This document shows, in pieces, positions 32,958 to 45,192 of a stretch of 64,000 bases of DNA; the first letter of the stretch is position 1; every line of letters starts with the position of its first letter. A model generated the notes under the pieces. The model did no database searches. It was not told where the DNA came from and was given only the letters and a program-made list of their open reading frames with translations. This stretch comes from Humulus lupulus (lineage: Eukaryota > Streptophyta > Magnoliopsida > Rosales > Cannabaceae), in assembly GCF_963169125.1 (NCBI RefSeq), contig NC_084797.1, positions 97,799,868-97,863,867 of the forward strand, written 5' to 3'. The position numbers were made by a program, and so were the translations under genes.

Positions 32958-35640
32958 TGTAACACCCTATTCTCTAGGGGCTGTTACGGTGTGCATTTTA
33001 AACAGTTCTAAACTCGTTAATCGAGTCATTTGGCCCTAATCGTGTAACTGAGTATGATTAGTAGTTTAGGATTAAAAAATTTTGTTAAGATACAACGTTT
33101 CACTAAAACATTTACTGTATACATTGGGATCCCAAAAATATAATTTAAAGGTTAATTACAAGAAAATATTTACAACCAGCTGACCTAAGCGGCAAAATAG
33201 GGTTTAACCCTAGTTCCTCTTTCAACCCTCGGCCGTGGCGATCGAGCAGCCGCATATGTACACATCGTCACCTAAGCTCTCCAACTCAAGGATGGTCCAA
33301 CTTTCTAATGCCTTTACTTACACCATATAGCACCTGTGAGCCGAAGCCCAGCAAGAAAACTCAATATGCTCATGAATAGTAATAACATGTTACTAAATCA
33401 TAATGTGCATGCCTAACAATAATAGCCCTATTCATGCATGCAAATAAATCCAAACAATGATGGTTGTGGATCCTGCCCTCCTACAAGGATGACTATCAAG
33501 TAAATCCTAATAAGATGAACAATTTAACACTTTGAGATTCTGGTAACCATGTTGGAGCGTATAGCCCTACTCAGATGCTTGATTTAACACTTTGAGGTTC
33601 TGATAACCATGCTGGACCGTATAGCCCTAATTAGATGAGTGATTTAACACTTTGAGGTTCTGATAACCATGATGGGGCGTATAGCCCTAATTAGATGAGT
33701 GACTGATGAGTAAGTCACTAACTTAAACCAGATGAGTGACTGATGAGTGAGTCACTACGGGGGCTCAACACCCATAGCCATGTGACGATACAGTCACCTG
33801 GGCCTTCTAGCCCTGGCTTTAAGCGACTATCCATAAGCTAGACAAGCGCTTTTAGTTTTCATCGAACTTGAGGTCGGTCCGGCACTAATGCTCATGATGA
33901 TTCATTCAATGCTGATGTTGATTAGATCTAATCTTTTCGGCTTGCGTTAAACACGCTAAAACCATTCTTGACTATTAAGACAATACCATACGACCAGTGC
34001 TCAGTACTACTGCCGAATTTGACTAATGAGTCACAGCTTCACAGTTAATACTGACACCATTGCCGATTCTGACTAATGAGTCAGTATCGTGCACAAGTAA
34101 GCAATGCAACCAGGCATATATCATATGTCAAATATCCAAATGTAGGGCATTCATCATGCTTACTTAACAGTCGCTAGCATAATTATGATCATGCACAAAT
34201 GTAGAGACTCAAGCTCTGATCAAACTCATATTCAATATTCATGTCATGCCCTAATCACATGTTCCTCATGCATCACAGACTGGGTGCAGCTTTCTTACCT
34301 CTAGTTCATGCGAGAAATAACAAATGAACAATCCTTGAGAACGATCAATCCTTTAATCCCTTAGCGGTCACCTAGTCATAACCAAATATGGAACTCCAAT
34401 TAATGAAATCAACAATAAAAGGTTCTTGACCTAAACCTCACTCCCGGAACCCCGAATCATACCCAAACGGTGAGTAGATTCCATCCCGAGCCTTAAGAAT
34501 TGAAACCTTAAGCCAAAAACCCTCAAAAGTGCCCAAAATATGCATCAGGAAAAACAGGGTAGCACTACAGCACTGCCCCTCTAGCACCCCCAGTGCTACA
34601 ACCAAGATTGATTTGCCCTGGCTGGCGATGTAGTGCCCTCCCTTGGGCGATGTAGCGCTAGGACCAGGCTGATCAGCCCTTGATTTTCCCTCCGAGTCCT
34701 CCATTTCCAACCTAAAAAACCATCTTCCAAACTTCATCCAAACCCCCCAAATGAACCCAAATATCTACTCTACATGTCCTAGGCATCATAACCCAAACAA
34801 AAATTTGCGAAAAACCCCATTGAATTCTCAACTTTCAAACCAAAAACCCAACTGAAACTCAATAAGTAAACAGAGCAAGAAACTAGAGATTCTATGGTTA
34901 AAAACTTACCTCAAGCTCATAATTACACCCTCTTCAATGGTAGGACATAACCCAAAACCCCCAAGGCTTGGTTCCCTAGCTTGGTTCATCAAAAACAGCT
35001 TCAAAATTCAAGAAGAAAAGATGAACGGTTGAAGGCGGAGATAATGCTCTATTTTGGTTCAGCCTTCCACAGCCTTCTAATGGCAAAATATAACCTTAGG
35101 GTGAAAAGACCATATTTCCCCTAAGCCTAATTAAAACCCTAAACAGCCACCAAGGACAAAATCATCATTTCCTGCCTATCTCGTTAATCATAATTAACAC
35201 CCTCCAATTCCCGTTATTCCCAATATTCTCAAATGTTAATAAATCATATCCCATGACTCTTTAATTCTCAGTAATGTTCTAATCACCAAATTACCCCGAG
35301 ACTCATCTCGAGCCCCGAAATTAACCTCGTTATGACCAGACCGATAACTTGCATTCAAAGATCGTCTCATGTCGAATGGCTCGAACAAATCCACATATAA
35401 TGTGGTATTATTCATAATTCACCAACATGCATGAAAATACACAATTACGCCCTCAACGGGCCAAATTACCAAAATGCCTTATAATTAAAAATAGACCCAT
35501 ATGCATGCATTTATCATCATATTATAATATAATTCACATAAACATGCATATAATCATATAATGGCATAATAAATCAATTATGGCCCTCCTAGCATCCTAA
35601 TCAAGGTCCTAAACCTTATTAGGGATTTTGGGGCATCACA
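32958..35640 (-). repeat. 5' LTR of the nested Tekay-type element (2683 bp)
   Basis: The plus strand starts TGTAACACCC and ends GGGGCATCACA, followed by the duplication ATAAC. It contains the 60-bp minisatellite (about 33500-33705) and a roughly 343-bp segment, near 33730-34095, that its partner lacks. That segment includes repeated CTAATGAGTCA motifs. Confidence 0.9.
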
Positions 35641-35645
35641 ATAAC

Positions 35646-36508
35646 CACCCCAATACATAGCCTATAACCCATCAAAATCCAAAAATCAGACTAAGCTTAA
35701 ACTTTAAAAATGACTTCTAACTACTGCCAATAACTTAACACAATTTAGTATAGATTTGATGATTTTGGCATGAGCTAATTCCCAAGCACCTCAAGCCTCC
35801 AATTCTTCAATTCCTTAGGAAAACTCCTCAAGAATTCATCAATACCTCCAAGCACACCAAAGAGAGAGAGAGAGAGCAGAGAGAAAGAGAGAGAAGTCTG
35901 AGAGAGAGTATGGGTTCTTTCTAATTCTGGTGGGTTCTAGTGTCTAAGGCCATCCAAGTTTATTCCCAGCTTTCAAAATATCTAAAATGTCCTTAAGTCT
36001 ATCCTTAATCCTTTAATGCCATCAAGGGCAATCCCATCATTTGCCACTTCTCGCTAATTCCTCAAGTGTTCCTATAATTCCCCATTTAACCCCTGACATA
36101 CTTAAACAATCACTAATTCACTACCCGTTATCCGGTAATCCCAAACACATACTTTGTCCCCAAAATACCCGTAGGCTCCCCTCGAGCTGGGTACTCAACC
36201 CTGTTGTGACTATTTCGCTATTCTGCTCCCTAGGACCGTCTCGAATCACACCTCACAAATATATCACCACAATCTTGTGGTACCAAGCACAACACACATA
36301 TAATTCACATTTATGCCATCAATAGACCAAAATTACAATTATGCCCCTATTAACCAAAATGGGCCCACATGAATGTTTAATTCACCTAAACATGCATTTC
36401 TAATCACATAATCATTTAATCCACATAATAACACAATTAAATCAGTTATTGCCCTCCTGGCACGCTAATCAAGGCACTAAGCCTTATTAACAAATTTGGG
36501 ACGTTACA
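35646..36508 (-). mobile_element. 5' LTR of the truncated Tekay-type element, outer part
   Basis: Continues the LTR interrupted at 26611 and ends GGGACGTTACA at 36508. A GA-rich microsatellite lies at about 35859-35906. The net LTR length without the nested element is about 2.2 kb, similar to the solo LTR at 4385. Confidence 0.85.
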
Positions 36509-37030
36509 GTGGGCCTAATCAATTAATAAAATGAATGTTTAAATTCCTGTCTTTTGGACCTTGTATGGAAGTACGGGGGCCTTAGTAGTGGGAACGACAT
36601 ACTGGACCCAGCCCTCCTCCATACAAGCCCAATTGTTAAGGCTCATTTGCCTAAGTTTGACTTAATTGTATAGGTTCATTATAATAGTTATTCCTAAATA
36701 TTGATTAGCAACAAGTTAATTCTAATTTAATTGAATTTGTTTCAATGTGACACTTTAGAATTAATAGAAAATTATAGGACTTTGGTTTTAAAAATTTAAT
36801 TTTACATTTTTTTGGATAACCATAGTCATTAATCTTCGAAAAATAATAAAAAATATTATTTTAATAATGAGCTTATTTTAAGAATTAATATTTGATCTCC
36901 ACCGTTAGTTTAACAATGTCAATGACTTAATGGGGCCTCAAGACGCTTTGATTCGTCCCCCTACGGAAGGTGCTCATTAGTTATTTTGACAAGGTTAGAT
37001 TTCGAAAAATAGATAATTATAGGTCAAATT
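36509..37030 (+). mobile_element. Leader fragment of the outer Copia element
   Basis: Aligns by eye with 40465-40994 in the leader of the inner Copia, from GTGGGCCTAATC to GGTCAAATT. It ends exactly where the second Copia LTR begins, which is the main evidence that one Copia copy inserted into another. No gene is present. Confidence 0.85.
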
Positions 37031-38901
37031 TGTTGGGGTTTTATGCCCTAATTAAAACCCAAATTCTTTGTAATCTCATTTCATTATCAATAAAAGAATA
37101 GAAATCATTTTTTGACTTGGTCAATCACTTTGCTCACATGTTTTATTTTCATGATTATTTGTTTAATATAAACTTCTATTAAATCTCGAGCATATAGCTA
37201 ATCTTATTTATAGTGAGATAATCACAGTGGAATATAAATATGATTATATGTTCAAAATAAGTTAGTCCTAAGATTAGTCAGTGCACAAGATTTATATTGA
37301 CTTGCCAATCTACGATATGATCTACTTACACATTACAGTGTTATATTCTTTCCAGAACATTAGCAAAGTAGATAAGATCGGATGTATTTGTTACATCGGA
37401 CTGGACCGATATTGGCAGTTGATAAGATAAGTAAACATACAGTTATTATCTATTGTAGTCATATCATATAGTTGACCATAGGTCAATTCAATCTCAATTC
37501 TAAGTGGTTAGTATTCTAACTGATTGTAATATTTGAGTTCTTTGACTTGTTCGTTACCAACTTACCCTACGAACTAGCCCATACTTACATCTTGGGAACT
37601 CGGTAGTATAATTGAGTGGGAGTGTTAATCATAGATATGAATATCTATAGCTTCTGATGAAGAAGTGAAACGATGGTTTCCTTTTAGTTTGGTTCAAGGT
37701 GTTAAATGATAGAGATCTCATTTCAGTAATTAAATTAGTTTACTGAAATATCTTACAAGGAACTAACTGTTTTAAGGATAAAATACAATGAGGGGTAAAA
37801 CAGTATTTTAGTCCTATCTCATTGTAGACCGTCTGTAGAGGATTGAGTGATAATTATTGTTGTAACGATGGATAATTAATAGTGTATCTATATTTGTTAT
37901 AGAGCGTTCTATGAATTTAAGAGTGCAATTCCGAGTCTATAGTGGAGTAACGAGGAATTAATAAGTTAGTAAATTTATTTGTTAGATTTATGATAACTTA
38001 TTGGAGCTTGATTTCTTAGGTCCATGGTCACTATTGTACCTTGGATAAAATCATCTAGATAATCTCAATTAATTGATTTAATTATCAATTAGAATTATCA
38101 AAGTTGACCAGGTCAATTTTGGATAGTTTCACAGAGTTATGTAATTTTGAGAAGAAAAGAGAAATTAGGACAAATTTATTAATTAAGATAAATTAGTATC
38201 TAAATTAATAAATAAGTTTAAATCAAGTTTAAAATTATAAATAATTAATTTGATAAAGGATTTAAATGATTATTTAATTAATTAAATCAATAGAAAATAA
38301 TACAGGCCTTGATTTTAAGTCCAATGAGCTTATAATAAAATGGGAAATTTCACGGGCCTAAAGCCCATGATAATTTTGACCTAGGGCTTTAAAATGGCTA
38401 TTATTTTATTGATTTTTTAATTAAATTAAATGGCCTAATTGAGTCTATAAAAGGAGTGCTTAGAGAGAAGTCATAAGTTAACATTTCTAGGACGACAAAT
38501 AAGTTTAATCACTGGTTTTCTGATAGTTTTAGATTCTCTCTAAACACAAGTCATTTTCTAAGCCTCTTATTATTCTTTTCTCTTCTTCTCCCTGTTTCTA
38601 TCTCATGTGTTGAGAATTGTCCACTCTAGTCTAGGTGATTCTAAGGATACATTGGAAGATTGTGAAGAAATTAGAAGAACGGTCTCAGTTTCTTGATAAT
38701 ACTCTGCGACAAAAAGGATACAAGAGTTAGAGAAACTGAAGGAAGGACTCTTTCATTCCATTGCGTATACTGTAAGTATTCTTATCTTTGTTTCTCTTTC
38801 AATCCAATTTTAAAAACATGTTCTAGGTTATCTCATATTAATATGTTTAATATTAGATCTACATGAAAATAAATAAAGATCATGTATAAGTTTTTCCAAC
38901 A
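37031..38901 (+). mobile_element. 5' LTR of the inner Copia element (1871 bp)
   Basis: Starts TGTTGGGGTTTTATGCCC and ends TTCCAACA. It is followed two bases later by TGGCCTCAGAGC, a decayed initiator methionine primer site. The LTR at 45193 is its partner, with clearly more differences than the Tat-A pair. Confidence 0.9.
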
Positions 38902-41394
38902 ACTGGCCTCAGAGCCTTTGGTAATCTTTATTTTCATGCATGAACATGTTTAAAATTGGATTATTTGATATGTTTGAATAATTGGATGGTTTTCACGTTT
39001 TTATGAAGCATAATGGTTTTATGTAAATTTTAGCAAATTTTTAGGTTATTTTGTTGTGTTTTCTATGATATTAATTTTTATATATATTTTATTTTGTGTA
39101 AAACATGTTAAAAATTAATTAGAAACGGTTTTGGTTTGAAAAATTGGTCCAAATTTTTTTCTGGGAAAATTGGTCTGGCTGCCACACATGCACGCACATC
39201 ATGTGCACCAGTGCGCACAACCTCAGCGCACGTCTCGCGCGCCCTGCGCACATCACGCGCGCGCCCAGCGTGCATCGCATGCACCCTCAGTGCGCGTCCC
39301 TCGGCAGCCTCCTGTGCTGCACGCGTACACCACCACCAGCCCAACCAGGTGAACAGTACCCATTATGGGTACTGTTCATCATATATATATTTTTAATTAT
39401 TTATAATCAAAGCCAAAAATATCATATTTGTTTTTGTATTTAAATTTTTTTTTTAAATAAGATATTTTTGTTAGTTGGGATTTAAATAATTAGATATTTT
39501 CTACAAAGATTCAAATTCAAATTTAAAAATAGACTAACAACTTAATTTTAAATCTTTTAATATATAAAAATATTAGAATTATGATATCAGCTATTTAAGA
39601 TATTTTTATTTAAATTCTTGATTTTTTTTATTAAATCATTATTTGAAAATATAAATATCCTTTTATTCTATAATTTTTTTAATAATTAAATTATTTGAAA
39701 TTTGAATATTGTTATTTATATATTTTTATAAATATTTGAATTTGATTAACTGTTTTGAGATTTTTTAGGATTGTTATAACTATTTATATTATATTTTATT
39801 TTTTAATGGTTAAAATATTAGCTAATAGTTATAACAACACAAGATATTTTGGAAAATAGTTAAGATATTGATTTTAAATTTTAAAATTGGTTAAATTTGA
39901 AAAATATCATTTTTTTTCAACCAATTAATAAAATATTTTTTTTTAATAAATGGGATTAAAATTAACTTTGGTTAATTGTTGATAAAGCCTATTTAAATTA
40001 AATTAATATATTTTTTCAAATTAACCTAAAACCAAGTTGATTGTTGATAAATGAAATTTAAATTAACTATTGTTAATTGTTAATAAATTTCATTCAAATT
40101 GACTTATTTTTTGTAAAAATTTAATTAATTTGAATATTTTGAAAAATTCTAGATAATTAATTGTGGTATTTTTGCAAATGAAAATAATTGTTGTATTTTT
40201 GTATAAATTCATAGAATTGCTCATATAGTAACATGATTAGGCCCATCCAATTATAACATGTCTGTTTGCACTATATGTGGCATTTTTCAATTGGGCTTAG
40301 ATGCATATAGTGGCCCATATGTTTGTTAGATATGTGGTATTTTTCCAAATAAAATATTCATAAAATGATAGGTTTTATTTGGGCCCATTAGAAAATGTAA
40401 AGTTTAAATTCCTCTCTTGTGGGCGATTCCACTTGTGAAGGCCCATTTGCTTTGCATAACTATAGTGGGCCTAATCGGTTAATAACAATTAATAAAAAAA
40501 AGGTTTAAATTCCTGTCGTTTGGACCTTGTATGGAAGATAGGGGACCTTTGTAGTGGGAACAACATACTGGACCCAACCCTCCTCCATACAAGCCCAATT
40601 GTTAAGGCTTATTTACCTGAGTTGGACTTAATTGTATAGATTCATTATATTAGTTAAACCTAAATATTGATTAGCAACAAATTAATCTAAATTAATTGAA
40701 TTTCAATGTGGCACTTTAGAATTAATAGGAATTTTGTTTTAAAAATTTAATCTGTTTAATTTTTTTTTGGAAAACCATAGTCATTAATTTTCTAAAAATA
40801 AATAATAAAAAATAATATATTTTAATTTAATAATGAGCTTATTTTAATAATTTTATTCGATCTCCACCATTGGTTTAACATAGTCAATAGCTTAATGGGC
40901 CTCGAGGTGCTTTGATTCGTCCCCTACAAAAGGTGTTCATTAGTTATTTTGACAAGGTTAGATCTCGAAAGATAGATAATTATAGGTCAAATTCTACTAG
41001 ACTCACCCTACAGTGACTACTAGGACTAAGTCTATGATTATCGAAACTGTGGGTCTAGCTCATAAAATAAGAGATTTTGTTTTCTTATTTTGATCGAATA
41101 GTAGGTTGTTAATAGTGGTGTCCATCATTAAATGAGAACTAGTGGTATTTTTTACTCTCGCCAACTAGGACAAGGATATCATAGATTAGTTAAAAACCTA
41201 AAGAAATAGAGATATAATTGTGTTTGGTATTTTTTCTCATATCTTACATATTTTGGTATATGTTCTGCTATTTCTTGAAATTTGTGTGAATAGAAGTTTT
41301 ATTGAGAAAATGTGATTGATTTTTATTTTATTGATAATTTGTAGTTTTAAGTTAAGTAGTGTCTGTGTCTACTCCCATCCTTTCTTAACTTTCG
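38902..41394 (+). mobile_element. Long AT-rich leader of the inner Copia element
   Basis: About 2.5 kb of non-coding sequence between primer site and gag. It is strongly AT-rich except for a GC-rich island at 39176-39345 and a perfect inverted repeat at 39350-39378. The part 40465-40994 also occurs upstream at 36509-37030. Short open frames over the GC island are compositional. Confidence 0.75.
39350..39378. repeat. Perfect inverted repeat, 14-bp arms, 1-bp centre
   Basis: The left arm TGAACAGTACCCAT and right arm ATGGGTACTGTTCA are exact reverse complements separated by one T. It sits at the 3' edge of the GC-rich island in the Copia leader and could form a hairpin in RNA. Confidence 0.95.
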
Positions 41395-44300
41395 ATGGAG
41401 AAACTCACTGGAGAAAACTTCCTTAATTGGAAGCAGAAAATCAACATTGAATTGATTGGTGACAACTTTGAATTCTTCATGATTGGGGAATCCCTAGAAC
41501 AAGCACCATGTCTGCACGTTAGTGATGGCACCGTCAATGCTCATGATGGCACCGTAAATGCTTGGAAAGCACTGTCTCCGCACATACGTGAAGACACCGT
41601 AAATGCTCGAATGGCATCGTGTCTGCACGTTCGTGATCAACTCAACTATGGTTTGACGCAGCTCATGAACGAGCTTCAGACTTTTGAGTCTATCATGGGT
41701 GGACATAGTAAAGGAGGAGAAAATAAGACTATTGTTGTTGCTGCTGATCTAGCTAAGGCTGAAGCTATCCTAGCTTCATCTTCGAAAGCTGGAAATAAGA
41801 AGAAGAATGGACAAAACAACAACCCCAAGCCTGCAAAGGCTTCAAAGACGAGTGCACAACCATATGCACAGATTCCTAAGGGGAAGAACAAGAAAAGAAA
41901 GAAAGGTAAAGGTAAGTGTTTTCACTGCAAAGAGAAGGGGCATTGGAAACAGGATTTCCCCAAGTTTCTAGCAGCGAAAAAAAAGGTAATGATTATAGTT
42001 CATTTATCTTAGAAACATGTGTTTTAGAGAATGATAAATCTATTTGGATTATTGATTTTAGATCTACCAACCATGTTTGTAACTCTTTACAGCTTCTTGA
42101 ATCGTGGGAGGAAGTGGACGAAGGCGGCTTAAAGCTTAGAGTTAGGAACAAAGCGTTCGTTAAGGTCCAAGCTAGAGGAAGAGCTCCTCTGAAGTTCAGA
42201 AATAAATTTTAATTTTAAATGATGTATTTTTTTATTCCGGATTTTAGTAGAAATTTAATTTCAGTTTCCATGTTGCAATTAGAACGATTTGTTATGACTT
42301 TCACAAATTTTAATATATATATTTCTTTCAATGGATCACAATTGTGTATTGCATGTTTGGAAAACGGGCTTTATATTCTGCGACCTAACGAACCCCTCGC
42401 TCTTAATAATGATTTATTCAAAGTAGTTAAACCTAGGACCAATAAACGTCAAAAGACCGATAACGATAATATGACATATTTATGGCACTTGAGACTAGAT
42501 CACATTGGCTATGATAGGATTCAAAGACTTACAAAGGATGGACCTTTGAGGGAACTCACCTTAGGTGAATTACCTGTCTGTGAATCTTGTCTAGAAGGCA
42601 AACTGACCAAGCGTCCATTCTCTGCAAAGGGTGATAGGGCCAAAAAACCACTTGGTCTTGTGCATTCAGATGTTTGTGGACCTTTGAATGTACATGCCAG
42701 GGGTGTTTTTTAGTATTTCGTCACTTTCATTGACGATTACTCTAGATACTCATGTCTTTACCTAATGCATAGGAAATCATAAACATTTTCAAAGTTTCAG
42801 GAATTCCTAGCAATGGCTCAGAACCAATTAGGTAAAACATTAAAGATCTTGCGATCTGATAGGGGTGGAGAATATTTGGATAGCCAGTTCCAAGATCATT
42901 TAACTGAACTTGGGATTTTATCACAACTTACTTCCCCAGGTACTCCGCAACAAAATGGTGTAGCGGAACGCCGGAACAGAACTTTATTGGAAATGGTTAG
43001 ATGCATGCTTAGTTTCTCAACTCTACCAACTTCATTCTGGGGACATGCAATTGAAACCGTGAACGACATTATCAATGTCGTGCCATCTAAATCAATCCCC
43101 AAAACACCTTTAGAATGCTGGAATGGTCATGAACCTAGTTTTCACCATTATAGAATCTGGGGGTGTCTCGCTCACGTCCTGAGGAAAAAGGAGGGAAAGC
43201 TAGAACCGCGAACTGAAGTTTGCATGTTTGTTGGCTATACTAAATGTACTCGAGGTGGACTTTTCTATAGTCATTCAGAGAAGAAAGTGTTTACTTCTAC
43301 AAATGCTACTTTTCTGGAAAATGACTATGTCCAAAACTTTAAACCTCGCAGCAAAGTAGTTTTAGAGGAGATGGTTACAGAATTGACTCCAACCAATGTT
43401 CCATCATCATCAACGCGAGTTGATGATGAAATTCCCACTCTTCATGCCCAACCAATGCAAGTCGATTTAAATGAAGAAAGTACCACTGTTCCTGAGCAAA
43501 TAGTCACGGAGCCTCGTCGTAGTGGGATGGTTTCTAGGAACCCAGTCGCTATGGTTTGGATGGTGAAACCAATATGGTTGTTGGTGACACTAGTGATGAT
43601 GATATGTTTTCTTTCAAATAGGCAATGGCTAGCCCTGAAAAGGAACTATGGCTCGAAGCCATGAAATAGGAAATGGAGTCCATGTACTCAAATTCCGTCT
43701 GGGTTCTTGTGGAAGCACCTAATGACTTTAGGGCCATTGGGTGCAAGTGGATCTACAAGAAGAAACGAGGTGTTGATGGAAATATCAAGACTTATAAAGC
43801 TCGATTAGTGGCAAAGGGTTATACCCAAAGAGAAGGCGTGGACTATGAGGAAACTTTTAGTCTGGTAGCCATGCTCAAATCCATTCGCATCCTCCTATCC
43901 ATAGTAGTCGCTCTCGACTATGAGATCTGGCAAATGGACGTCAAGATAGCTTTTCTTAATGGAAAGCTTGACGAAGTCATTTATATAGATCAGCTAGAAG
44001 GATTTAAAGTAGCTAGACAAGAAGGAAAAGTTTGCAAGTTGAATAGGTCCATCTATGGACTTAAGCAAGCTTCTCGTTCCTAGAATCTTAGGTTTGATGA
44101 AATAATCAAAACCTATGGCTTTGAAAAAAATATGAGCTCTGTGTTTACCAACTAAAGGCAAATCAAATAGTGGTATTCCTAGTTCTTTATGTAGATGATA
44201 TCTTACTCATTGGAAACAATGTTAAGAAATTATCAAATGTGAAGAATTGGCTGAGCACTCAATTCCAGATGAAGGATTTGGGTGAAGCAAGTTATGTTTT

Positions 44301-45168
44301 AGGTATTTAGATCATTAGGGATAGAAAGAATAGACTCTTAGCTCTATCTCAAGCAGCTTACATAGATAAAGTGCTTGAACGTTTCTCAATGACAAATTCC
44401 AAGAAAGGGCGTCTACCCTCTTGCCATGGAATTCATCTTTCAAAGAAGCAGTCTCCCCAGACTCCTGAAGAGGAAGATGCAATGAGAAAAGTTCCTTACG
44501 CATCTGCAGTTGGAAGTTTGATGTATGACATGTTGTGTACTAGACCAGATATATGCTGTGCAGTGGGAGTAGTGAGCAGGTATTAGTCAAACCCAAGACC
44601 AGAACATTGGATAGTAGTTAAGCATATCCTGAAGTATTTAAGGCAGACTAGGGATTATATGTTAGTCTACAAGGGTGGTGTTCTGAACCCTGTAGGCTAC
44701 ACCGATTCAAATTTTCAAACTGATGTCAATGACAAGAAGCCTACTTCTGGAATGTTGTTTACTCTTGGGGGTGGAGCTGTGATATGGAGAAGCGTAAAGC
44801 TATGTGCAATCTCAGATTCCACCATGGAGGCTGAGTACATAGTTGCGTCAGAAGCAGCTAAGGAAATAGTCTGGCTAAAGAAGTTTTATTCAGATCTTGG
44901 TATTATTCTAGATATGGATAAACCACTTGTGTTGTTTTGTGACAACATAGGAGCGATAACCAATTCAAAAGAACCACGAAGTCACAAGAGGAGTAAGCAT
45001 ATAGATAGGAAGTATCACATAATTTGGGAATATGTGGCCAGAGGAGATGTGAAGGTCATGAATATTGCATCTGAAGACAATCTTGCAGATCCGTTTACAA
45101 AGACACTACCAAAAGCTACATTTGATAAGAATATCAATGAAATGGGATTAGTAGAATTAAGGCATTAG
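41395..45168 (+). pseudogene. Copia gag-pol, defective
   Basis: Gag starts MEKLTGENFLNWKQKINIEL at 41395. Its core is replaced by repeats around 41507-41640, and the knuckle CFHCKEKGHWKQDF lacks its final cysteine. The protease active site DSGAT is eroded to DFRST near 42055. The order then is integrase (zinc-binding part near 42484-42600; SDRGGEY near 42855; NGVAERRNRTLLE near 42955), RT (QMDVKIAFLNG near 43932; YVDD at 44188-44199) and RNase H (near 44700-45160). Integrase before RT is the Copia order. In-frame stops include those near 42712, 42779, 43664 and 44083, with frame changes in protease and distal RT. It is not functional; the lineage within Copia is left open. Confidence 0.9.
41507..41640 (+). 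repeat. Irregular tandem repeats in Copia gag
   Basis: CACCGT(C/A)AATGCT occurs at about 41529, 41550 and 41595. Near-copies of TGTCTGCACGTT flank the block at about 41510 and 41624. The block stands where the conserved gag core should be. Confidence 0.7.
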
Positions 45169-45192
45169 TTTCAATTAGTGCAAGTGGGAGTT

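Larger units (their letters stand above)
26612..35640 (-). mobile_element. Tekay-type element inserted in another Tekay-type LTR
   Basis: A 9029-bp minus-strand element with LTRs 32958-35640 (5') and 26612-28951 (3') and the duplication ATAAC at 26607-26611 and 35641-35645. The interior is only 4.0 kb and keeps traces of gag near the 5' LTR and of integrase with a chromodomain-like end near the 3' LTR. No clear RT was found, so part of pol seems deleted or eroded beyond recognition. Many differences between its LTRs suggest an older insertion than Tat-A. Confidence 0.9.

Noticed and set aside
37026..37030. AAATT before the second Copia LTR as a duplication with the sequence after 47058
   Set aside because: The bases after 47058 are CAAAG, which match the sequence before 7576 instead.
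39108..39443. Overlapping open frames on both strands over the GC-rich island
   Set aside because: Stop codons are rare there because of GC content; the frames are rich in histidine and alanine and show no domain.
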